In this document: piece after piece, positions 6,839 to 14,891 of the stretch | How positions within the stretch are numbered: the stretch's first letter is position 1 | Layout of the letters: each line of letters begins with the position of its first letter | From: a bacterium | Lineage (GTDB): Bacteria > Patescibacteriota > Minisyncoccia > Phycocordibacterales > Zambryskibacteraceae | NCBI GenBank assembly: GCA_023266935.1 | Contig: JAHFOF010000005.1 | Span: 1 to 35,250 of the forward strand | Direction of reading: 5' to 3' | DNA: 35,250 nt | Program-made: the position numbers and the translations under genes | Notes under the pieces: generated by a model | Database searches by the model: none | What the model was told of the DNA's origin: nothing | Seen by the model: only the letters and a program-made list of their open reading frames with translations

Positions 6839-7941
6839 CTTGTTTGTTTTTGTGATTTGGAAATTGAAAGGATAATACCTACTTCTAGAAGAGTAATGAA
6901 GAGTGATGTACCTCCGTGGCTAACAAACGGCAAGGTAATACCAGAAAGAGGTAAGACTCCTAACATGGCTCCAATGTTAACGAAAGCTTGGGCTACAATC
7001 ATTATAACAATTCCCACGACTAGTAGTCTACCGAAAGAATCCGGCACTTTCGAAGCAATTTTTAAGCCTCGAATAGCAAAAACCACATATAAAAGAACAA
7101 GTAGACTGGCACCCAGAAAACCAAATTCTTCGGCTTCTACAGCAAAAATAGAATCTCCAATAGGTTCGGGAAGAAAATTAAATTTTTGTACACTTTGTCC
7201 AAATCCCCGACCGAACATACCCCCAGAACCAATAGCTATTAATGATTGTTGAATTTGATAACCAGAACCTTGAGCATTCTGATTTGGATTAAAAAAGGTT
7301 GTAATCCTTTGCATCACGTATGGACGAGAAACGGCCAAACTTCCAACGGCAATTATTGCTGTAGCTAAAACAATAAAAATATATTTCCATCTACCACCTG
7401 CAGATAAAAAAATTGCCATACCAGAACAAACAATCATCATAAAATTATCTGTATCCGGTTGCTTAAGAAGTAAACCACCAAGAATAATAAACAAAATAAC
7501 TAGGGGCAAAAAGCCGTATTTAAAAGTTTTTATCTTTTCTTTTATACCTGAAACAAAAGCTGAAAAATAAACTACAAAAGCTAGTTTTAATATTTCTGCT
7601 GGTTGGATAGATACCCCGCCAAACACAAACCAACGACGAGCTCCACCGTGCTCGAATCCAATATGAGGAATAAGAACAAGAATATTAAGGATAATGGCTA
7701 CAGCCAAAAACCAAAAAGCTGTTTTTTTCCAAATTTTATAGTCTAAATTTGAAGTGATTATTAAGGCGATAGTTCCTAGAAAAAGACCTAGAATGGTTTG
7801 AGAGAAGGTGACAGAAGAATACTGAGAACCGCTTCTGGCCAAAAGCCCGAGCGAAGCCGAGCTAAAAATAAAAAATCCTGCGACCATCAAAGTCACAGTC
7901 CAAAATAAAAACACCTTGTCAATTTTCCACTTAGAAAACAT
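6835..7941 (-). CDS. ftsW: SEDS peptidoglycan polymerase FtsW
   Basis: A multi-pass membrane protein of the SEDS family, the glycan-chain polymerases of the septum (FtsW) or side wall (RodA). About ten membrane segments are visible, with typical motifs such as PAEILKLA, the Lys-Gln-Pro-Asp loop (LLLKQPDTD) and GGTSLF near the end. Its place between mraY and murG favours FtsW over RodA. I take the ATG at 7941 (368 residues) over a TTG two codons upstream because TGTTATAAT, an extended -10 box, ends seven bases before that ATG. It overlaps murG by four bases. Confidence 0.92.
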   Translation of the reverse strand: MFSKWKIDKVFLFWTVTLMVAGFFIFSSASLGLLARSGSQYSSVTFSQTILGLFLGTIALIITSNLDYKIWKKTAFWFLAVAIILNILVLIPHIGFEHGGARRWFVFGGVSIQPAEILKLAFVVYFSAFVSGIKEKIKTFKYGFLPLVILFIILGGLLLKQPDTDNFMMIVCSGMAIFLSAGGRWKYIFIVLATAIIAVGSLAVSRPYVMQRITTFFNPNQNAQGSGYQIQQSLIAIGSGGMFGRGFGQSVQKFNFLPEPIGDSIFAVEAEEFGFLGASLLVLLYVVFAIRGLKIASKVPDSFGRLLVVGIVIMIVAQAFVNIGAMLGVLPLSGITLPFVSHGGTSLFITLLEVGIILSISKSQKQTR

Positions 7942-7948
7942 TAACAAA

Positions 7949-7957
7949 ATTATAACA
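7949..7957 (-). promoter_or_regulatory. Extended -10 box before ftsW
   Basis: TGTTATAAT (gene direction) lies in the mraY-ftsW gap and ends seven bases before the ATG at 7941. An extended -10 (TGnTATAAT) can work without a -35 box. The predicted transcript would be leaderless or nearly so. Confidence 0.5.
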
Positions 7958-7965
7958 TTAAAATC

Positions 7966-9018
7966 CTAACCCAGAAGGGCAATCACTACTCCGATCATAG
8001 CGCACATCATTCCGATAACCCAGTATCGCATTACTACCTTTGTTGCGGGCCAGCCGAGAGCTTGAAAATGGTGATGGATGGGAGCCACTTTGAATATTTT
8101 TTTCCCATTTCTAAATTTTTTGGATAAAAGTTGCAGAGAACTTGAAGCAGAGGAAATAACTAATGGAAAAGCGATGATTGGAAGGAGAATGACTTCTTGA
8201 GTAAGAAAAGCCACTACCGCAAGAGTCAGAGTGAGCGCCATAATTCCCGTTTCAGACATAAAAAATCGTGCAGGTGGAATATTAAACCACAAAAATGCTA
8301 GCAAACTTCCTACTATGACAAAACAAAACGTTGCGAGGTCAATTTGACCATGAAGAAAGGCGATTATCCCATAAGCACTAAAAATAGTAGCGAACACTCC
8401 CCCACTTAATCCATCTAATCCATCTATCACCCCTCCTGAATAAGTACCCAGCATTACCAAGACAAAGAATGGTATAAACAACCAACCGATATTCAAAGAA
8501 CCATAAAATGGAATGAGGATGTTCGTCATTTCAAGTTTGGCATAAAACCACCACGCTCCAATAAATCCAACGATCAGAACGACCAAAAGTCTCTTTTTAA
8601 ATGAAAGTCCACCCGCTTTTTGATCATAGCGTTCTGTCACAGACCAATAATCATCGACCAAACCAATCAAAGCACCAATTATTAAAGTGAAAACCGTTAG
8701 CCAAGTTTGATTTCGACTAAAAAAATTTAATTTATCTAAAGTTTGTCCATCAAAATAACTAGCAAACCAAAAAAAACCGACCGTTAACAAAGTGCTGGCC
8801 CATACTACAATGCCTCCCATCCTCGGTGTCTGCCTAATCTCATCTTTATGTAAAGCTTGAGTAATGGGAGCAGCTCCTCCGTCTGTGGCCACAATAACAC
8901 TTTTCTTTTTCCAAAGTTTGTTTTTATATAAATAATCAGCGACAACCGGTGTAATTATTATCCCAAGAACAAAAGAGACAATAGTGGGAATAAAAATTTT
9001 GATTACATCTAGTGTCAT
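7966..9018 (-). CDS. mraY: Phospho-MurNAc-pentapeptide transferase MraY
   Basis: This integral membrane enzyme moves phospho-MurNAc-pentapeptide from UDP to the undecaprenyl carrier, making lipid I. About ten membrane segments are visible. The key motifs are present: GLVDDYWSV with the paired aspartates (around residue 120), GVIDGLDGLSGG (around residue 197) and the HHHFQALGW motif near the C-terminus. The length of 350 residues is normal. The gene sits directly after the D,D-carboxypeptidase gene, whose stop TAG touches a TATAAT box located six bases before this ATG. Confidence 0.96.
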   Translation of the reverse strand: MTLDVIKIFIPTIVSFVLGIIITPVVADYLYKNKLWKKKSVIVATDGGAAPITQALHKDEIRQTPRMGGIVVWASTLLTVGFFWFASYFDGQTLDKLNFFSRNQTWLTVFTLIIGALIGLVDDYWSVTERYDQKAGGLSFKKRLLVVLIVGFIGAWWFYAKLEMTNILIPFYGSLNIGWLFIPFFVLVMLGTYSGGVIDGLDGLSGGVFATIFSAYGIIAFLHGQIDLATFCFVIVGSLLAFLWFNIPPARFFMSETGIMALTLTLAVVAFLTQEVILLPIIAFPLVISSASSSLQLLSKKFRNGKKIFKVAPIHHHFQALGWPATKVVMRYWVIGMMCAMIGVVIALLG

Positions 9019-9024
9019 ATGAAC

Positions 9025-9030
9025 ATTATA
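9025..9030 (-). promoter_or_regulatory. -10-like box before mraY
   Basis: A perfect TATAAT directly follows the stop codon TAG of the carboxypeptidase gene and lies six bases before the mraY ATG. I see no good -35 box. It belongs to the recurrent TATAAT-N6-ATG pattern. Confidence 0.45.
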
Positions 9031-9951
9031 CTAGTTTATTGAATTTTGAATGTCTACAAGCGTTGCTTCAACAAGTTTCTCTACATCATTGAAGCGTTCT
9101 TTTGCGGTTGATCCAAGGACGGCGATGATAATCGGTCTTCCAATCTCAGGATCAAATGCTATGACCAGGTTGCCCCCGGCCAAATCGGTAAAACCTGTTT
9201 TTGAGCCCTTAATACCAGGAATATTTTCTGCAATTAAATCTGTATTTTTGGCTGTATGAATAATTTTATCTAATGAAGCAATCTTTATTTCTGCTTTAGT
9301 AGTAGCGGGGAGCAAATCTGGATAATTTTTTAATATATAAGCAAATAGAATTCCAACATCTTTAGCTGTACCATATGCTCCTCCAGATTGAGTTGATTCA
9401 TCGATTCCTGTTTCATTAAAATAATATGTATTTTTCATACCCAATTCATCAGCTTTAGAATTCATGAGAGTAACAAATTTTTTTTCTCCACCAAAAGCTA
9501 GCGCAACGGCTGTTGCCCCATCATTTGAAGAAGAGGTCAAAAGAAAATCAATAAGGTTTTTTAAAGTCCATTTTTCTCCCACTCTCAAACCACTGTCTCC
9601 TTCGGCTTTAATAGCCAAGTTTGAAATGACTATAGGTGTTTCTTCGTTTGAAATGCTAATAGCTGTTAATGCTGTCATTAATTTTGTTAGTGAAGCCAAA
9701 GGTAATCTTTCATCCGAATTTTTACTAAATAAAACTTTATTCGTCCTAACATCAAATATATAAACTGATTTGGCTACAAGATTTAATCTTTCGTATGAAG
9801 TAACGAGTACCTTTTTTGTTGAGGAGATATTTTTTTGCTCGATTTTCAGGCCCCAAAATACAGTAGTGATAATCAATCCTATCAAAATCGCTCCGAGTAT
9901 AGAAAAAAATTTGATCTCCGTAGAAGTGGCTAAAAGTTTTTTATTCTCCAT
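9031..9951 (-). CDS. D-alanyl-D-alanine carboxypeptidase (S11, PBP5-like)
   Basis: A penicillin-binding protein that trims the terminal D-Ala from peptidoglycan stem peptides outside the membrane. With the ATG at 9951 it has 306 residues: a short cytoplasmic tail, a membrane anchor (about residues 13-35) and the S11 domain with SLTK (S87-K90), SSN (S141-N143) and KTG (251-253). A longer frame reaches back to 10002, but it would overlap scpB by 62 bases and add a poor leader, so I prefer 9951, which overlaps scpB by 11 bases. The usual C-terminal amphipathic anchor of PBP5 is missing, which fits the N-terminal anchor. Confidence 0.9.
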   Translation of the reverse strand: MENKKLLATSTEIKFFSILGAILIGLIITTVFWGLKIEQKNISSTKKVLVTSYERLNLVAKSVYIFDVRTNKVLFSKNSDERLPLASLTKLMTALTAISISNEETPIVISNLAIKAEGDSGLRVGEKWTLKNLIDFLLTSSSNDGATAVALAFGGEKKFVTLMNSKADELGMKNTYYFNETGIDESTQSGGAYGTAKDVGILFAYILKNYPDLLPATTKAEIKIASLDKIIHTAKNTDLIAENIPGIKGSKTGFTDLAGGNLVIAFDPEIGRPIIIAVLGSTAKERFNDVEKLVEATLVDIQNSIN

Positions 9952-10483
9952 CGACTTGAGGTGAATTTTCAAATTCTTCGATTTTTTGTAAAGCAGTAGC
10001 AAATTCTGGTAAATCTTCTTTTTTGGTGACGCCCAAAAATCTCAATAACTCCATGGTGGCTTTGTAGCTATAACTCCTTTCTCCGACCTCACTTTCACTT
10101 CTTTCTATAAGCCCCCTTATAAGCAGATTTCGTAGAATAAAGCCTGAATTAACCCCTCGGATATAGTCTATCTCCCTACGCGAAATTGGGCCTTTATAGA
10201 GGATTATAGACAGGGTTTCGAGCCCTGCTCGACCCAAATCTTTGCTGTATTCGTCTTTTTGAATCTGTTCTATAAGGGGCGCTGAATCTGGACTCGTACC
10301 GAAACTGATATTTTCTCCATCATTTATAATGACCAATCCCCTATCTCTATAAAAATTTTGTAAATTTTCTGTTGCTATTTTCACCTCTGAGGTTGTCGCA
10401 GATAAAATTTTCCCAAGTTCCTTAAACGAAACCGGTTCATTTTTGAATAACAATATGGCTTCTATTTTGTTTTCTAAATTCAT
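9941..10483 (-). CDS. scpB: Segregation and condensation protein B
   Basis: ScpB is the winged-helix (kite) partner of the SMC-ScpA condensin complex, which folds and segregates the chromosome. The 180 residues show the two winged-helix halves, with typical stretches EAILLFKNEPVSFKELGKIL and the conserved middle LSIILYKGPISRREIDYIRGVNSG, which matches the family signature closely. It lies seven bases after scpA, as in many genomes. Its stop TAA is embedded in the first codons of the carboxypeptidase gene (11-base overlap). Confidence 0.94.
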   Translation of the reverse strand: MNLENKIEAILLFKNEPVSFKELGKILSATTSEVKIATENLQNFYRDRGLVIINDGENISFGTSPDSAPLIEQIQKDEYSKDLGRAGLETLSIILYKGPISRREIDYIRGVNSGFILRNLLIRGLIERSESEVGERSYSYKATMELLRFLGVTKKEDLPEFATALQKIEEFENSPQVDGE

Positions 10484-10490
10484 GTTGTTT

Positions 10491-11222
10491 TTAGCCTGTG
10501 GTCATTTCAATTTCTCCCTTACCCTCTTGTTTAACCATGAGTACTCCTCGTTTGACGAGTTCTAGCATAGCAAGAAAACCCACAATAATCATCACTTTCT
10601 TTTCATACGTTATTTCTCCTTTCACTCCCAAATCTTGGCCATAAAAATCTTTGAAATTCATTTTCATACCCGCAGTAATTCTTTCAGCAAGTTTATTAAT
10701 TGTTTCTTCGAGATTAATCACTTTTTTGACCGTCGCTTTTGAAAGTTGTTCTTTTTTGGGCAAAGCTTGAATCACTCGCATCAAGGCTGAATGTAGTTCT
10801 TCTTTGTTTGTTTTTGAATCGGGAGAAAAGATTATATAAAAATTCTTGGATGGATTTTTCTCATAGATAATGTTTTTACCAAATATCTTTTTTATTTCTA
10901 GAGATAACTCTTTCATTCGAGCATACAAAGCCAGTCTCTTCTCAAGATCATCAATCGATGCTTCTTCTTCATCCGTCAACTCGAGCATAGGCAAAAGCGA
11001 ACGAGATTTAACCAGCATCAGAGTTGAAGCCACCACTATAAACTCCGCAGACTCTCCAATGGGAAATTCTTCGTGGGTTTCAATATATTTAATAAAATCA
11101 TCCGTTACTTGAGCAAGAGAAACATCATTTACAAACAATTTTCTCTTTTCTACCAAATCTAAAAGAAGGTCCAAAGGGCCTTCAAAAACATCTGTTTTTA
11201 CTTTGTAAACTTTATTTTCCAA
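10491..11222 (-). CDS. scpA: Segregation and condensation protein A (kleisin)
   Basis: ScpA is the kleisin that closes the SMC ring and carries ScpB. The N-terminal signature VFEGPLDLLLDLVEKRK (residues 12-28) is typical, as are ESAEFIVVASTLMLVKSRSLLP and the C-terminal winged helix with FLAMLELVKRGVL. The 243 residues are normal. The start codon appears to be TTG at 11222, inside the last codons of aspS, which it overlaps by 11 bases; no in-frame ATG lies near the conserved start. This mirrors the scpB/carboxypeptidase overlap, where the next gene also begins Met-Glu-Asn-Lys. Confidence 0.93.
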   Translation of the reverse strand: MENKVYKVKTDVFEGPLDLLLDLVEKRKLFVNDVSLAQVTDDFIKYIETHEEFPIGESAEFIVVASTLMLVKSRSLLPMLELTDEEEASIDDLEKRLALYARMKELSLEIKKIFGKNIIYEKNPSKNFYIIFSPDSKTNKEELHSALMRVIQALPKKEQLSKATVKKVINLEETINKLAERITAGMKMNFKDFYGQDLGVKGEITYEKKVMIIVGFLAMLELVKRGVLMVKQEGKGEIEMTTG

Positions 11223-12624
11223 GTTTTATACCTAATTCTTTAAGTTGCTTTTCGGATACTTCTGATGGAGAATCCATCATTAAATCTTTACCCTCACCGT
11301 TTTTTGGAAAAGCCATCACTTCTCTGATGTTGGGCTCATTTTCAAGAAGCATCACTAGTCGATCAAGACCCCAAGCGATACCACCGTGTGGAGGTGTTCC
11401 AGAGCGAAAAGCTTCGAGCATGTAAAATAAATTTTTCTCTGCTTCTGTTTTAGATACACCCATGATTTCATAAACCGCAAGCAATGCTTCTGGCTTGTGA
11501 TTACGAATACTGCCTCCTCCTATCTCAGAACCATTGAGCACGATGTCGTATTGGTTAGTGAGAATATTCGGGATGTTTTCTTTGTTCAGTAAATCTTTTT
11601 CGTATTCTGGTTGTGCACCAGAAAATGGATTATGCGTAAACGTCCATTCTCCCGTGGCATTTGGATTTGTTTTTTTGTCAGTTTTCTCAAAGAAAGGAAA
11701 ATCTACAATCCAACAAAATGCCAGAAGGTTTGGGTCTTCTTTATTTTCTCTTATATCTGGTCTATCTGTCTCATATTTTTCTATAGCTTCTTTATAAGAA
11801 ATTCTAGGAAATGGGATTTGTTGGATTTTCTTTTCAGGATAAAGTTCTGTTACTAGAGCAATTAAAAGTTTTTCATTAAGTTCCATCACATCTTCTCTTC
11901 CCACAAAGCTCATCTCTAAATCTAGTTGAGTGAACTCCGGCTGTCTGTCACCTCGGAGATCTTCGTCGCGCATACATTTTGCCATTTGAAAATATCTTTC
12001 CATACCTGAAGCCATGAATAATTGTTTGTACTGTTGGGGAGCTTGAGGTAGGGCATAAAATTTACCTTTTTCGAGTCTTGAAGGCACTATAAAATCTCGG
12101 GCTCCTTCTGCTGTTGATTTAGAAAGAATAGGTGTCTCTATTTCTATAAAATTTTCTTTATCTAAATAATCTCTAATAAATTTCACTAATTTATGTCTAT
12201 GCCTGATATTCTTCTGCATCCTCGGTCTGCGTAAATCAAGGTAGCGATAAGTTAATCGGTTCACTTCTCCAATCTCTTTACCATCGCTCGTCACATCAAA
12301 TACCGGAGTAATGGCTTCGTTTAGTATTTCAATATTATTTACTTCTAGCTCAACATCACCATTCTGAACTTCTGTGTTTATGTTCTTTTCTGGTCTTTTA
12401 TTTACTTTGCCTGTGATTTGGAGAACCCATTCTGGTCTCATCATCTTGGCATTTTCTATCGCTTCTATTTTTGTGGGGAGGACAACGCACTGAACAGTAC
12501 CTGTCATATCTCTCATATCAAAGAAAACCATTTTACCCTGATCACGACGAATATTTACCCAGCCCGAAATGGAAACCTCTTCTCCTGTATGAGTTACTAG
12601 ATCTTTAATATAAGTTCGTTTCAT
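11212..12624 (-). CDS. aspS: Aspartyl-tRNA synthetase, bacterial type without GAD domain
   Basis: A class II synthetase that charges tRNA-Asp. The OB-fold anticodon domain (residues 15-105) is followed by a catalytic core with bacterial-type stretches: LPQAPQQYKQLFMASGMER (192-210) and the motif 2 region AKCMRDEDLRGDRQPEFTQ. Motif 3 is GGIAWGLDRL (414-423). Bacterial AspRS is normally close to 590 residues because of the GAD insertion; here the core passes from YETDRPDIR (284-292) almost directly to FCWIVDFPFFE (303-313), so the insertion is gone and the enzyme has 470 residues. It overlaps trpS by one base (TAATG) and scpA by eleven. Confidence 0.95.
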   Translation of the reverse strand: MKRTYIKDLVTHTGEEVSISGWVNIRRDQGKMVFFDMRDMTGTVQCVVLPTKIEAIENAKMMRPEWVLQITGKVNKRPEKNINTEVQNGDVELEVNNIEILNEAITPVFDVTSDGKEIGEVNRLTYRYLDLRRPRMQKNIRHRHKLVKFIRDYLDKENFIEIETPILSKSTAEGARDFIVPSRLEKGKFYALPQAPQQYKQLFMASGMERYFQMAKCMRDEDLRGDRQPEFTQLDLEMSFVGREDVMELNEKLLIALVTELYPEKKIQQIPFPRISYKEAIEKYETDRPDIRENKEDPNLLAFCWIVDFPFFEKTDKKTNPNATGEWTFTHNPFSGAQPEYEKDLLNKENIPNILTNQYDIVLNGSEIGGGSIRNHKPEALLAVYEIMGVSKTEAEKNLFYMLEAFRSGTPPHGGIAWGLDRLVMLLENEPNIREVMAFPKNGEGKDLMMDSPSEVSEKQLKELGIKLGK

Positions 12625-13580
12625 TATTCGTGGTGAATTAAACCTACTTTTTTTCTCACTTCTACCATCTTTTCATGAACTATTTTTCTCATTTTCATCC
12701 CTCCTTCTTTAATAATCCGCTCTACTTCTTCTGGTTTATTCTCCCACTCTTTTCTCCTTTCTCTCATCGGTCCAATAAAGGCTTTTAAATCTTTTATCAA
12801 TTCTTCTTTGAGTTCTTTGTATTTTCCCTTTTTATCTTCATATAATGCATCCAAACTTTTTTTATCTCTTAGGAGTGAATGAACCGCATAAACATTTGTT
12901 GGTACTCCTGATTCTGAGTCCGTTATAATACTCATTACCGCTTTTTCTATTTCTTCATCTGTGGCAAATAGAGAAATAACATTGTTGTAGCTCTTACTCA
13001 TCTTTTGACCATCGGTACCCAAAACGGTCTGCATATTTTCAATAATCAATTCCTTGGGTAGTTTAAAAGTTTCCCCAAAAGCATTATTAAATTTTAGAGC
13101 TGTATCTCGAGTGATTTCGACATGTTGTTTTTGGTCTTTACCAACAGGCACTACATCTGCATCGTGTATGAGAATGTCCGCAGCCATAAGGAGTGGATAA
13201 TTAAACACCCCAGCATTGATTTCTTTGTTTTTAGCTTCTGAGTCTTTAAAGGCATGGGCTCGCATCAAATACGGCATGGTGGTTAAACATCCGAATATCC
13301 ACGCAAGTTCAGCCACGTGTGGAACGTCGGATTGTAAATATAAAGTAGTTTTTTCTGAATCAAGCCCAATACCCAAATAGTCTAGAATTACTTCTCTTGA
13401 GTTTTTTTCTAGTTCTTCTTTGTTTTGAAGAGAAGTGAGGGCGTGTAGATTAGCAACAAAAATTCGTGCATCATATTCGTTTTGCAAATCCACGAACTGC
13501 TTCATCGCACCAAAATAGTTGCCGATGTGTGGACGACCAGTAGGCTTTACACCAGAAACCAGTATTTTCTTATCTGACAT
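12624..13580 (-). CDS. trpS: Tryptophanyl-tRNA synthetase
   Basis: A class I synthetase that charges tRNA-Trp. It has the motif KPTGRPHIGNYFGAM, with the HIGH-type HIGN at residues 18-21, and a clean KMSKS within GTDGQKMSKSYNN. It also shows the typical dimer-core stretch MAADILIHDADVVPVGKDQKQH. The length of 318 residues is in the usual range (325-335). The stop overlaps the aspS start by one base. A TATTAT box ends six bases before the ATG. No tryptophan-responsive leader is visible upstream, where there are only 37 bases to the previous gene. Confidence 0.95.
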   Translation of the reverse strand: MSDKKILVSGVKPTGRPHIGNYFGAMKQFVDLQNEYDARIFVANLHALTSLQNKEELEKNSREVILDYLGIGLDSEKTTLYLQSDVPHVAELAWIFGCLTTMPYLMRAHAFKDSEAKNKEINAGVFNYPLLMAADILIHDADVVPVGKDQKQHVEITRDTALKFNNAFGETFKLPKELIIENMQTVLGTDGQKMSKSYNNVISLFATDEEIEKAVMSIITDSESGVPTNVYAVHSLLRDKKSLDALYEDKKGKYKELKEELIKDLKAFIGPMRERRKEWENKPEEVERIIKEGGMKMRKIVHEKMVEVRKKVGLIHHE

Positions 13581-13586
13581 ATGAAA

Positions 13587-13592
13587 ATAATA
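13587..13592 (-). promoter_or_regulatory. -10-like box before trpS
   Basis: TATTAT lies six bases before the trpS ATG. A weak TTCCAA sits 17 bases further upstream (13610-13615). This fits the leaderless pattern seen elsewhere in the window, but the -35 match is poor. Confidence 0.35.
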
Positions 13593-13617
13593 TCAAAATA
13601 AGGCTTGTTTTGGAAGG

Positions 13618-14004
13618 CTAGAAAAGCAGAGCCACTACAGGGATAAATAGCCAAATAGTGAAAAACTGAGCAGGAACAAAAAATTGATCAACTATATTTG
13701 GGAAATGATACACCGAAGCTACAGGCACGATGTGATAAAGAATTGAACCTACGAGTCCTAAAATAGAAACTACGAGTAAAATGAGTTTCAATCCTCTCTT
13801 TAATCCCCCACTATAATCGGCTGAAACGTGTTTATTCACCACAAAAAATATTGGGATGAAGAATATAAATAGAATCATAATATGATTCCAAAAGAGTTGA
13901 TCCGAACCTTTGAGTACGGTCAAGGTTTTTACAAAAAAAGCTTGGGTGTACAGAAGTATTGAAATATAAAGTGCGATAACAATCGACACTAACTTGTTTT
14001 CCAT
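13618..14004 (-). CDS. Four-segment membrane protein, function unknown
   Basis: A 128-residue protein with about four hydrophobic segments: residues 5-28, 41-58, 74-92 and 106-128. It has short loops and a few charged residues between segments two and three (SADYSGGLKRGLK). It ends in a hydrophobic segment without a tail. It sits between dnaJ and trpS in the same direction. The dnaJ stop TAA lies inside a TATAAT box placed six bases before this ATG. I recognise no family or catalytic motif. Its membrane nature is clear; its function is not. Confidence 0.7.
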   Translation of the reverse strand: MENKLVSIVIALYISILLYTQAFFVKTLTVLKGSDQLFWNHIMILFIFFIPIFFVVNKHVSADYSGGLKRGLKLILLVVSILGLVGSILYHIVPVASVYHFPNIVDQFFVPAQFFTIWLFIPVVALLF

Positions 14005-14010
14005 AATTTA

Positions 14011-14016
14011 ATTATA
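14011..14016 (-). promoter_or_regulatory. -10-like box at the dnaJ stop
   Basis: A perfect TATAAT contains the dnaJ stop codon TAA (14012-14014) and ends six bases before the ATG of the membrane protein gene at 14004. It is part of the recurrent TATAAT-N6-ATG pattern. Confidence 0.45.
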
Positions 14017-14890
14017 TACCTTCTTTCTTTAAATCTTCAATTAATTTCTTTGCTTCTTTGGATAATTTCTCGGGTAATTTAACAGTAATACGAACATACA
14101 AATCTCCTCTTCGATTATTTCCTTGGGGCACACCCTTACCTTTCACTCTTAAAATAGTTCCAGAATTAGTACCAGTCGGGATTTTCAATTCAATTTCTCC
14201 ATCAAGAGTAGTGACATTTTTTATTGTACCCAAAAGTGCATCAGACAACTTTATAGAAATATCCATCACCAAGTTATAACCTTCTTTGCGAATATTAGGA
14301 TGATGCTTCACGTGTACTCGAACGTACAAATCTCCAGCCTGACCATTTTCGATTGTTTCTCCCAAACCACTCATTCTAACCGCTTGGCCATCTTCAATTC
14401 CTGAGGGGATAACGATGCTCACTTCTTTTTGTTTAACTAATTTGCTGTTTATACTAATCTTGCGTGTCACTCCAAAAATAGATTCATGAAAAGTTAGTTC
14501 GATGTCCACCTGTACATCTCGTCCTTTACGCATTCTTCGTCCTCCGAACATACTGCCTAAAATATCGCTTAAATCGATATCTTCAAATCCTTGACCGTTT
14601 GAAGTAAAGCCAGAAAAATCAAAACCTCCAAATCCGTTGGCTCCTCCAAAACCACTGAATCCATTTTGTCCTCCTGAAAAAGAAGAGTTCGAACCGAACG
14701 AGTCATATTGGGCTCGTTTATTTTTATCTCCTAAAACCGAATACGCCTCACTCACCTCTTTGAATTTGGCCTCATTTCCTCCTTTTTTGTCGGGATGATA
14801 TTCATGAGCCAGTTTTCTAAATGCTTTTTTTATTTCATCTTCAGACGCATTTTTAGAAACACCGAGGATTTTATAATAATCCTTGTTCAT
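14012..14890 (-). CDS. dnaJ: DnaJ-type co-chaperone without zinc finger
   Basis: An Hsp40 that hands unfolded proteins to DnaK and stimulates its ATPase. The J domain (residues 1-67) contains the HPD motif (32-34), followed by a Gly/Phe/Ser-rich linker (about 66-108) and two beta-sandwich client-binding domains (about 115-285). The cysteine-rich zinc module (four CxxCxGxG) of classical DnaJ is absent, so the layout is that of class B/CbpA proteins, at 292 residues against about 375 for DnaJ. Because it directly follows grpE and dnaK, it is probably the main DnaJ here. Its ATG comes one base after the dnaK stop. Confidence 0.92.
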   Translation of the reverse strand: MNKDYYKILGVSKNASEDEIKKAFRKLAHEYHPDKKGGNEAKFKEVSEAYSVLGDKNKRAQYDSFGSNSSFSGGQNGFSGFGGANGFGGFDFSGFTSNGQGFEDIDLSDILGSMFGGRRMRKGRDVQVDIELTFHESIFGVTRKISINSKLVKQKEVSIVIPSGIEDGQAVRMSGLGETIENGQAGDLYVRVHVKHHPNIRKEGYNLVMDISIKLSDALLGTIKNVTTLDGEIELKIPTGTNSGTILRVKGKGVPQGNNRRGDLYVRITVKLPEKLSKEAKKLIEDLKKEGI

Positions 14891-14891
14891 T

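Noticed and set aside
6800-7252. A 150-codon plus-strand frame
   Set aside because: It is antisense to ftsW and murG, has a low-complexity Thr/Pro/Ile-rich product, and no promoter.
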